The notes under the pieces were generated by a model that worked only from the letters and a program-made list of their open reading frames with translations, did no database searches and was not told where the DNA came from. The position numbers and the translations under genes are program-made. Below are positions 32,781 to 39,377 of a stretch of DNA of 49,053 nucleotides, one piece after another. Position 1 is the stretch's first letter, and every line of letters starts with the position of its first letter. The DNA is from Lachnospiraceae bacterium (GTDB lineage: Bacteria > Bacillota_A > Clostridia > Lachnospirales > Lachnospiraceae), in NCBI GenBank assembly GCA_024684065.1, contig JAIKXO010000033.1, positions 1 to 49,053 on the forward strand. Direction: 5' to 3'.

Positions 32781-35099
32781 ATGTTCGGAGGCATATCAGG
32801 AAGAAAAGCAAAGGCTCTGTTGGGAATCTTTCTTTCGGCGGCAGTGATGGTTTCGGGGATCTCCCCGTTTCGTATCCCTGTTAAGGCGGAAACGGGCGTG
32901 ACGCTTGAAAACCCGCGGATATCGGATGAAGATGCACAGGCGTATCAGGCAGGACAGTCGGTAACCTATGATACCATATACTTCGGAGAGTACCCACAGT
33001 CTGAGGTGATCACGGAGGAAATGAGCCGGGATCGTATATCAGAAGACGGAAAAATACCGGAAGATCTGATCGTTGATGATGATCTTTACGAAGAGCTTGA
33101 GGAAGCAGAATGGGACAGCACGGAGGACGTGCTGCTTGACGGGGTCTGGTACCGGCGGCTGACCGGATTTGATGCGGACTGGCGCTATTTCCGTTATGAG
33201 CCGATACGCTGGAGGGTTCTTGCCATAAACAGGATCGCCTATGATGATTCAGAACTGTATGGCGCGCTTCTTTTATCCGACAGGGTGTTAGATGCAGGAC
33301 CTTATGAGGCCGGGGAAGACGCGTTATGGGAAGATTCCTATATAAGAGAATGGCTTAACAGCGTTTTCATTGGAAGAGCCTTTACGCAGGAGGAATTTGC
33401 GGAGGATATCATCATGGTCCGGGAGGAAGCGGCAGAAGGCGGCTTCGAGGTTTTTGAGGATGAAAATGAAGACTCCGCGAATGATGTTTTCCTGCTTTCG
33501 GGAGCAGAGGTTTTCGGAGCGGTTTCCGAAGAATACGGATTCCTTAAAAGCAGCGGAAATGACTACGCCGGGTCGAAGGCTGACGAAGCAAGGCAGGCTT
33601 CTTATACTGTATATGCAAGGGCAGCGGCTGCCTTTAGTGATGATGAAAATTTAAGCGGCAATGATCAGGCCTCCTGGTGGCTCAGATCAAGCGAGAGCTG
33701 GGAAAAGGCCTGGACGGTCCGGGCTGACGGGACCGGTGCAAGTGAAGATAAGTATATGGCTACGGTCGGAATAAGGCCTGCGATCTGGATCGATATTGAG
33801 ACTGCCGAGGACGAGTGGACCTATGCCGGAGAGTTAATCACTGAACCGTCAGAGGGGCAGACAGAGCAGGAGCCCGTGGCAAACGGAACCGAAGAGAAGG
33901 AATTGGAGACCGAAGAAGACGTAAAAGAGCCGGAAACCAAAAAGGACACGGAGGAAGCGGAAACCCAAAAAGACGCGGAGAAGCCGGAAACCAAAGAGGA
34001 TACGGAGAAGCCGGAAACCAAAAAAGACACAGAGAAGCCGGAAACCGGAGCGGACATAAAAGATCAGGAAGCCAAAGACGATAAAGCGGAGCAGAAGACT
34101 GAAGAAACAGACGTAACAACAGAGAACAAAGATGATGCGGAAAATCCTTCTGCAGAAGATAAAAAGAAGGATGAAGCGAAAACTGAGGCTTCTGAAAAGA
34201 AGAACGGAAAATACAGCGATTCTATCCTTTATGTTTCAGCCGAATGGTTCATCAATCATCTGGAAGTGGAGGAATTCCCCGAGGCTGTGACGGAAAAGAT
34301 CACTGTGGAGAACCATAAGGATACACTTGCCGGAGACTGGCTTGTTTATGCCCAGACTGACTATAACAATAACGAAAACGAAAAATATGATGAGGATACC
34401 GGGGAGAGTTACTATGAGCTGACTGCCCATCATATGAGAGCGTCCGTCACACAGGAAGACGACGGTTATAATATGACCTTGAGCTTTGGAGAGATGTTTG
34501 ACTGTGATACCGGGGAGATTTATCTCAAAGACCGGACAGATACCTTAAAAGGCATAGAGGACGGCGAGGAAGCCGTGATCTTTTCCGGAGACGACGATCT
34601 CTGGATCAACAGGATATTCGGTCTCGGAGACAGGCTTTATGCGGCCGGAACGCTTTTTTATGCTGAAGGGGGCTCGGTCGTGATCTGTATGGTGCGTGAG
34701 CTTAAAGACGGCAGTAAAGAAGCGGAAAAGCCTTCCGAAGAGACTGAAAAGCCCGTAAAAGAGACCGAGGAGGCTTCCGGGAGATCGGAAAAACCCCAAA
34801 AAGATGTTGAGGAGCCCTTCGAAGAAACGAAGAAACCGTCCGCTGAGGAACCTTCCGGTAAAAAGGAATATACGGATGACGAGATCGTTGAAATGGTGAG
34901 GAGGCTTTCCGGTGCGCCGGCGGCGGTTCTTGACAGCAGGTCGCCTGACGGGATCCTTTCCATTCAGTGTTTTGAGAATGTGAAGGAAGAAGACGGGACC
35001 GAGCATACTTCGACCTGGGGGTGGTATGATGTGGACCCCGTCACCATGACCGCAACGGATATCCTCGGAAAAGAATACAGTCTTCTTGAAATCAAGTGA
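32781..35099 (+). CDS. Secreted DUF6273-type protein with charged repeats
   Basis: 772 residues. Signal peptide about 1-36 (VKAETG). An N-terminal domain follows with the DUF6273 hallmarks: IYFGEYPQSEV, EPIRWRVLAI, the near-central WWLRS and GIRPAIWI. A Lys/Glu/Thr-rich spacer of about 8-residue units (KPETKKDTE) spans about 382-470. A C-terminal domain (about 480-650) and a second charged spacer lead to a small globular end. No cell-wall anchor or sorting signal is visible, so it is probably released. ATG 32781 is chosen for its AAAGGAGG site. Role unknown. Confidence 0.82.
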   Translation: MFGGISGRKAKALLGIFLSAAVMVSGISPFRIPVKAETGVTLENPRISDEDAQAYQAGQSVTYDTIYFGEYPQSEVITEEMSRDRISEDGKIPEDLIVDDDLYEELEEAEWDSTEDVLLDGVWYRRLTGFDADWRYFRYEPIRWRVLAINRIAYDDSELYGALLLSDRVLDAGPYEAGEDALWEDSYIREWLNSVFIGRAFTQEEFAEDIIMVREEAAEGGFEVFEDENEDSANDVFLLSGAEVFGAVSEEYGFLKSSGNDYAGSKADEARQASYTVYARAAAAFSDDENLSGNDQASWWLRSSESWEKAWTVRADGTGASEDKYMATVGIRPAIWIDIETAEDEWTYAGELITEPSEGQTEQEPVANGTEEKELETEEDVKEPETKKDTEEAETQKDAEKPETKEDTEKPETKKDTEKPETGADIKDQEAKDDKAEQKTEETDVTTENKDDAENPSAEDKKKDEAKTEASEKKNGKYSDSILYVSAEWFINHLEVEEFPEAVTEKITVENHKDTLAGDWLVYAQTDYNNNENEKYDEDTGESYYELTAHHMRASVTQEDDGYNMTLSFGEMFDCDTGEIYLKDRTDTLKGIEDGEEAVIFSGDDDLWINRIFGLGDRLYAAGTLFYAEGGSVVICMVRELKDGSKEAEKPSEETEKPVKETEEASGRSEKPQKDVEEPFEETKKPSAEEPSGKKEYTDDEIVEMVRRLSGAPAAVLDSRSPDGILSIQCFENVKEEDGTEHTSTWGWYDVDPVTMTATDILGKEYSLLEIK
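33924..34060 (+). repeat. 24-base coding repeat in DUF6273 protein
   Basis: Five or six near-copies of a unit encoding E-K-P-E-T-K-x-D-T form a highly charged spacer. Confidence 0.7.
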
Positions 35100-35154
35100 A
35101 AAAGAGCATGGCAGCATTTTGAAAAAGCGTCGGATCCGGGCAGTCAAGTTTTAA

Positions 35155-35184
35155 TTGACAGAGAGGGTTTGCGGGTGTTATTAT
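35155..35184 (+). promoter_or_regulatory. Promoter of FliD-like gene
   Basis: TTGACA (35155-35160), 18 bases, TATTAT (35179-35184). This sigma-A-like pair implies a leader of about 125 bases before the start at 35319. It does not look like a sigma-28 promoter. Confidence 0.6.
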
Positions 35185-35194
35185 TAAGTCGGAA

Positions 35195-35303
35195 AGGGGC
35201 GTTAAGCCTTTTTTGACGACGCAAAAAGAACGTTTTAGCCTGAAACATATTAACCAAGGCAGGGATGCCGAAAACCCGGAGCTTAAGCTCCGGCGGATGA
35301 TTC
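35195..35303 (+). other. Structured 5' leader of FliD-like gene
   Basis: The leader includes GGCA/TGCC (35256-35267 region) and a perfect CCGGAGC/GCTCCGG hairpin near 35278, a short distance before the ribosome site. I compared it with the cyclic-di-GMP-I riboswitch; only a GACGCAAA stretch is shared, so I leave it unnamed. Confidence 0.4.
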
Positions 35304-35318
35304 AAAGGAGTGATGAAT

Positions 35319-36071
35319 ATGTCAAGAATTAACGGTTCATCGGATTATTCTTCAATGTTCTCGGCCATATTCTCAGGCACTCAAAGCACTCAGGACACCG
35401 GCGCGGGTTCCAGTCTGCTCTCGGATTACGCGAGCATAAGGAACGGGAGCTATGCTAAGTTAGCCAAATCGTATTACGGCAAGGATACCAATACGAGGGC
35501 TGCCGCCAATCAGAAGGCGGAAGAAGAGAAGGAAAAGAAAGTCGAACTTTCGAGTACAAAAAATGCTTCCTCCAAGCTTAGCAGCGCGGCCTCGGCGCTT
35601 GCGGACAACAGGTCTTTGTTTGAGAACAAGGTTACAGTGAAGGATAAGGACGGCAACGAGACCACGGATTATGACCGTGAGAAGATCTCTTCGTTAGTCA
35701 GGGATTTCGCGGACAGCTATAACGCCATGGTAAAAAATGGGGGCGAATCCACGAACAATTCCGTACTGAGAAGCTCTCTTACCATGGTAAACACCACAAA
35801 GGTGAACGAGAACCTCTTAAATAAGGTTGGGATCACCGTCGGTGAGGACAACACCCTCTCGGTTGATGAGGACAAGCTCAAAAAAGCGGATATGAATACC
35901 TTGAAGACTCTCTTCTCAGGCCATGATTCCTACGCAAGCAACATTCAGAGCAGCGCAAGCAGCATCATGAGGGCGGCTCAGAGCGGGTTAAACGGTCTTT
36001 CCGGTTACAGTGCCTCAGGGGCGGCTGCTTCCGCAGTTGATACCGGAAGCCTGTTTTCAAGCTTTACCTGA
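35319..36071 (+). CDS. FliD-like (flagellar hook-associated protein 2 C-terminal-like) protein
   Basis: 250 residues with no signal peptide. The N-terminal part is Ser/Ala-rich. The C-terminal half reads LNKVGITVGEDNTLSVDEDKLKKADMNTLKTLFSG, similar to the C-terminal domain of the FliD filament-cap protein. It is about half the usual FliD length and lacks the FliD N-terminal domain. No other flagellar genes are in the window. The gene has its own promoter and a long structured leader. ATG 35319 is preferred (AAAGGAG eight bases away); GTG 35310 and ATG 35313 overlap the ribosome site. It may be a flagellar accessory or a surface protein with a shared fold. Confidence 0.7.
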   Translation: MSRINGSSDYSSMFSAIFSGTQSTQDTGAGSSLLSDYASIRNGSYAKLAKSYYGKDTNTRAAANQKAEEEKEKKVELSSTKNASSKLSSAASALADNRSLFENKVTVKDKDGNETTDYDREKISSLVRDFADSYNAMVKNGGESTNNSVLRSSLTMVNTTKVNENLLNKVGITVGEDNTLSVDEDKLKKADMNTLKTLFSGHDSYASNIQSSASSIMRAAQSGLNGLSGYSASGAAASAVDTGSLFSSFT

Positions 36072-36107
36072 GCCCGGCTGTTGACTGAGGATGATCTCAC
36101 GAGGATC

Positions 36108-36201
36108 TTTTCAGTCCGTGAATTTAGCAGAGTTACGGATCGTCTTTTAAAGCGGTCCCTATAGGCTCTGAGCTCGCGAAGCAGACTCAGAGGACTGAAA
36201 A
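36108..36201 (+). other. Candidate structured RNA downstream of FliD-like gene
   Basis: TTTTCAGTC (36108-36116) pairs perfectly with GACTGAAAA (36193-36201). Inside lie CTCTGAG/CTCAGAG (36166-36192) and a smaller CCGT/ACGG hairpin, giving a possible multi-branched fold. It does not match tmRNA, RNase P, SRP or 6S as I know them. Confidence 0.4.
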
Positions 36202-36279
36202 TATGTGACAACACTGAGTTTCATTTATGAAACTCAGTGTAAGCATATTTTCGAAATAAGGGATTTACGAAGTAAATCC
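36197..36279 (+). other. Large palindrome plus small hairpin before tRNA-Leu
   Basis: A 14-pair perfect stem (36211-36240, ACACTGAGTTTCAT arm) is extended by an outer GAAAATATG/CATATTTTC pair (36197-36205 with 36244-36252). A second hairpin GGATTTAC/GTAAATCC (36261-36279) follows, then CTTTC. The order resembles a strongly diverged H2-H3 of the dispersed repeat (AAGCA between them). Confidence 0.55.
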
Positions 36280-36290
36280 TTTCATCATAA

Positions 36291-36374
36291 GCAGGAATGG
36301 CGGAATTGGCAGACGCGCACGGTTCAGGTCCGTGTGATAGCAATATCATGAGGGTTCAAGTCCCTTTTCCTGCA
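36291..36374 (+). tRNA. tRNA-Leu (anticodon CAG)
   Basis: The acceptor stem GCAGGAA pairs with TTCCTGC (36367-36373). The anticodon stem CACGG/CCGTG has loop TTCAGGT, so the anticodon is CAG. The long variable arm is typical of class II tRNAs. CCA is not encoded. Confidence 0.95.
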
Positions 36375-36388
36375 CTACAGTACGAAGT

Positions 36389-36415
36389 TGAGAACTCCTT
36401 AGGCAGGAGTTCTCA
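36389..36415 (+). other. Hairpin just after tRNA-Leu
   Basis: TGAGAACTCC/GGAGTTCTCA, ten perfect pairs with loop TTAGGCA, no T run. Possibly a processing structure in the tRNA 3' trailer. Confidence 0.5.
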
Positions 36416-36440
36416 GGGAAGATTTCACATTGAACTACAG

Positions 36441-36480
36441 GATAGAGAGCAGATGATATGTCTGCGCTCTATCTTTATTT
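36441..36480 (+). terminator. Terminator of tRNA-Leu
   Basis: GATAGAG.GCAGA pairs with TCTGC.CTCTATC (36441-36473) with loop TGATATG, followed by TTTATTT. Confidence 0.65.
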
Positions 36481-36498
36481 ACCTCGATAACCTTGAAG

Positions 36499-36586
36499 GA
36501 ACCACTAACCCCGTCCCTCCCGGGCCTGAGCATTTTTGCAGCAAAATGAAGCGGAAGTGGCCCCATGGTGACGGGGTTAGTGGTTC
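36499..36586 (+). other. Long 17-base inverted repeat forming a multi-helix hairpin
   Basis: GAACCACTAACCCCGTC (36499-36515) and its exact reverse complement (36570-36586) enclose 54 bases. Those bases contain nested pairs GGGCC/GGCCC and CATTTT/AAAATG. TTTT follows the right arm. It lies between tRNA-Leu and a truncated symporter gene. Confidence 0.75.
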
Positions 36587-36716
36587 TTTTGAAATTAAGT
36601 TCTTAAGAAATCCCGAAACGGATGAGGTCTGTGATACTCTCGCGGAGATTGATCCACTGGATCCCGGCAAGGATAAAAACCTGAAAATTCCTGAGTACGG
36701 AAGGTGATAAAAGATC

Positions 36717-37175
36717 ATGATAACGGGGTTTGCCGTGGCATCAAGTAATGCCGTGATGCCGATGACCATGCAGACCTGCAACGAAAAACTGAAAATCTCG
36801 CCGAAAATTTATTCTTTTTCCGTACCTTTAGGCATTGTAATAAATATGGACGGTGGCTGTGTAACCATGCTTGTAAGTACATTTTTCCTTGTCAGGGTAT
36901 ATGGCATTTCCATTCCGGTACAGATGCTGCTTCCTTTATTTATTTCCGTATTTATGCTTTCCGTGGCAGCGCCGGCGGTTCCCGGCGGTATATTGCTTTG
37001 TCTGACCGTACAGCTGCCCCAGGTTGGCATTCCGATAGAGGGTATCAGTATCATTATCGGACTGTACTTTATTGTGTCCATGGTACAAACAATGACAAAC
37101 ATTACCAGTACGATAGCGTGTTCGTATATAGCGGACAGGATGGAAAAAAGACATACAGGAGGAACTGCAACATGA
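36717..37175 (+). pseudogene. N-terminally truncated dicarboxylate/amino-acid:cation symporter (SDF family)
   Basis: 152 residues match only the C-terminal part of the DAACS/SDF (GltP/DctA) symporters. The re-entrant hairpin-1 serine motif is ASSNAVMP, then INMDGG (canonical NMDGT), and the second hairpin region with PGGILL. The first six membrane helices are missing: no matching upstream frame is seen, and 36420-36700 is occupied by hairpins and unrelated sequence. The first ATG (36717) has only a weak GGAAGG site 14 bases upstream. Its stop overlaps the next start (ATGA), so it was, or still is, translationally coupled to the aspartate decarboxylase. Probably non-functional as a transporter. 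Confidence 0.72.
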
Positions 37176-38914
37176 AAAACAGGATTATCGTACCAATTAT
37201 CTGTACTCTGGCTCTGTTGATCACGGGCTGTAATGTCAACGTAAACCTGCCGACAGGCCAAGGACAGTCCGACAATTCGATCGTTGAGCATAAAGTGGGG
37301 GATTATTCCCAAAAGATGACAAGTGATACTGCCGAACAGTTCGGTAATGAGCTCAGCGCTTTCGAGATCACCGCTGAACAGAGGAGACTTGCCGCAAACA
37401 ATGAAGCAGGCTACCCCAAACTTGATGCGGGAAGAGGTAATCCGAACTGGATAAACACAAAAGTCAGGTCAGCATTTTCCAGGCTCATGGACTTTGCCAA
37501 TGAGGAATGCCGTCTTGTTTTTGAAAACGGAGATATGTCCGGACACGGTAATAAAGACGGTATTTCTGAACGCTTTGACAAATTCATGAATAAGGAAGAC
37601 GAGACTGACAGGTTTCTTCTTGACGCGGTAAACCATTGCGAAACGGAACTTGGAATGGACAGGGATGATCTGCTGTTTGAGTTCTCGAACGGAATTATCG
37701 GAGACTATTATCCCGATCCGAGCCGATGCCTTGAAAACACGGAGAAGATACTGAACGAGTACATCACATCTACTCTCTTTAACGGAAAAAGCATTGAGGG
37801 CGGAACGGATATATTTCCCACAGAAGGCGGATCTGCCGCCATGTGTTATGTTTTCCATTCATTAAACCATAACTATATATTGAAACCGGGGGATAAGATC
37901 GCGATAGGCACACCGATCTTCACTCCCTATCTTGAAATCCCGGATGTCAACAATTACGGACTGGTCTCTGTTGATGTCGCATCGGACAAAGACCATAACT
38001 GGGACATTGATACGAAAGAACTCGACAAGCTGCGCGATAAGGATATCAAGGCATTCTTCCTTGTTAATCCCTCTAATCCCGCATCACATGCTTTGTCTTC
38101 CAAGACCATTGAATACCTCAGGGACGTTGTGGAGGATAATCCGGATCTGATCATTCTTACAGATGATGTATACGGAACATTTGTTACCGGGTTTGAGTCG
38201 GTATACAGCGCTATCCCGTACAATACAATTCTTGTCTACTCATTCTCCAAGCTGTATGGCGTTACGGGGTGGAGAACCGGACTTATTGCAATGAACAGTG
38301 ATAATGTTGTGGACCGCCTTATAAGCGAGTTACCGGAGGAGGATAAAAAGAGCCTTGAGAAGGAATACAGTATTGCCGCATCCGAACCTGACAAGCTTAA
38401 GTTCATAGACCGTCTTACGGCTGACAGCAGATCCATAGGTCTCTACCATACCTCGGGATTAAGCACTCCGTCGCAGATATTCATGGATCTCATGGCTCTG
38501 TCACACACAACGTATGAGGAAGATGAGTATATCAAGGCGGCGAATGCTCTTGTAAATGAGCGTTATTGCGCACTGATGAATGCGCTCGGACTTGAGGCGG
38601 ATACCGGCAGGGAAAATGCCATGTACTATGCGCTGGTCGATATTAATGCTCTGATAACCGATAAATACGGAGAGGAATTTGCGAAGTGGAAAGCAGATAA
38701 TATTTCAGATCTTGATTTTCTGAATGACCTGGCAAAGAAAAAAGGCGTCGTTTTGATGTACGGACCGGGTTTTGATGCTCCGGAAGGGAGTGTCAGGATA
38801 TCCCTTGCCAATTTGAATACGGAGGATTATGAACAGATCGCGTTGAGGATCATGGAACTTCTTGATGAATACTATGAGGAATTTGCAGATGAACAGGGTC
38901 AGAAAGCTGCGTAA
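37172..38914 (+). CDS. asdA: Lipoprotein-type bifunctional aspartate aminotransferase / aspartate 4-decarboxylase
   Basis: 580 residues. Fold-type I PLP enzyme of the L-aspartate beta-decarboxylase group (aspartate to alanine plus CO2). Family marks are NPSNPAS, LTDDVYGTF, the PLP lysine K360 in YSFSKLYGVTGWRTG, and SVRISLANL with the substrate-binding arginine. Unusually it starts with a lipoprotein signal, lipobox ITGC (C20), and a Ser/Asn-rich stretch, so it is predicted to be outside the cytoplasm. ATG 37172 has a strong AGGAGG site. It is coupled (ATGA) to the SDF symporter remnant. Aspartate uptake and decarboxylation together can conserve energy in anaerobes, but the partner transporter here is incomplete. 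Confidence 0.85.
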   Translation: MKNRIIVPIICTLALLITGCNVNVNLPTGQGQSDNSIVEHKVGDYSQKMTSDTAEQFGNELSAFEITAEQRRLAANNEAGYPKLDAGRGNPNWINTKVRSAFSRLMDFANEECRLVFENGDMSGHGNKDGISERFDKFMNKEDETDRFLLDAVNHCETELGMDRDDLLFEFSNGIIGDYYPDPSRCLENTEKILNEYITSTLFNGKSIEGGTDIFPTEGGSAAMCYVFHSLNHNYILKPGDKIAIGTPIFTPYLEIPDVNNYGLVSVDVASDKDHNWDIDTKELDKLRDKDIKAFFLVNPSNPASHALSSKTIEYLRDVVEDNPDLIILTDDVYGTFVTGFESVYSAIPYNTILVYSFSKLYGVTGWRTGLIAMNSDNVVDRLISELPEEDKKSLEKEYSIAASEPDKLKFIDRLTADSRSIGLYHTSGLSTPSQIFMDLMALSHTTYEEDEYIKAANALVNERYCALMNALGLEADTGRENAMYYALVDINALITDKYGEEFAKWKADNISDLDFLNDLAKKKGVVLMYGPGFDAPEGSVRISLANLNTEDYEQIALRIMELLDEYYEEFADEQGQKAA

Positions 38915-38981
38915 GTAAAGGGTGTTGTACTGAGGCATTAAACAATGATGCGTTCTGTCGCAGATTGTAAGGAGTTTGAAT

Positions 38982-39263
38982 ATGAAGCGAGTTTTGGCGA
39001 TGATCGGGGCCATACTGCTGGTACTTATGTACGCAATGACCCTGATCGCGGCACTGAGCAGTTCGGAGAGCTACTGGAACCTGCTCATGGCGAGCGCGGC
39101 ATGCACCATAATTGTTCCCGTCCTGCTCTATGCGTACGGGCTTATTTACAGGCTCCTTAAAGAGCGGGGAAAGGCTCCCGCAGGCGGTGGGGGAGACACA
39201 CGGGCAGGCGGTGAAGGGCTCCCTTCAGATGCTTCGGGGAAATCCGGCAATGAAGGAGAGTAA
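38982..39263 (+). CDS. Small two-helix membrane protein
   Basis: 93 residues. Two hydrophobic segments (about 5-26 and 33-54) are followed by a Gly/Ser-rich soluble tail (GGGGDTRAGGEG). No known family recognised. ATG 38982 follows AAGGAG. A copy of the three-hairpin repeat begins 14 bases after its stop. Confidence 0.65.
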   Translation: MKRVLAMIGAILLVLMYAMTLIAALSSSESYWNLLMASAACTIIVPVLLYAYGLIYRLLKERGKAPAGGGGDTRAGGEGLPSDASGKSGNEGE

Positions 39264-39276
39264 TCGGTGCAGAGCG

Positions 39277-39363
39277 GAAATGATTCGGTCTCTGAAGAGA
39301 CCGAATCGGCATAAACTAAAGTTTATGCCTAAGCACACGATTTGCTTCGCAAATCGGTGCAGT
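39277..39363 (+). repeat. Three-hairpin dispersed repeat, copy E
   Basis: H1 is 39282-39307 (GATTCGGTCTC/GAGACCGAATC), H2 is 39308-39329 (GGCATAAAC/GTTTATGCC) and H3 is 39333-39360 with GCAC/GTGC ends. The start codon of the transglutaminase is 17 bases on. A stray AATCGGTGCAGA at 39262-39273, identical to the 3' end of the element, suggests a remnant of a second tandem copy. Confidence 0.92.
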
Positions 39364-39377
39364 AAGGAAGAACAGAT

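Noticed and set aside
35195..35300. Cyclic-di-GMP-I riboswitch before the FliD-like gene
   Set aside because: Only GACGCAAA is shared; the other conserved positions of that riboswitch are not found in order.
36072..36290. tmRNA, 6S RNA, RNase P RNA or SRP RNA
   Set aside because: None of the conserved core sequences of these RNAs are present.
36297..36707. A 136-codon frame that runs through tRNA-Leu
   Set aside because: It overlaps a well-formed tRNA and several hairpins and has no protein-like composition.
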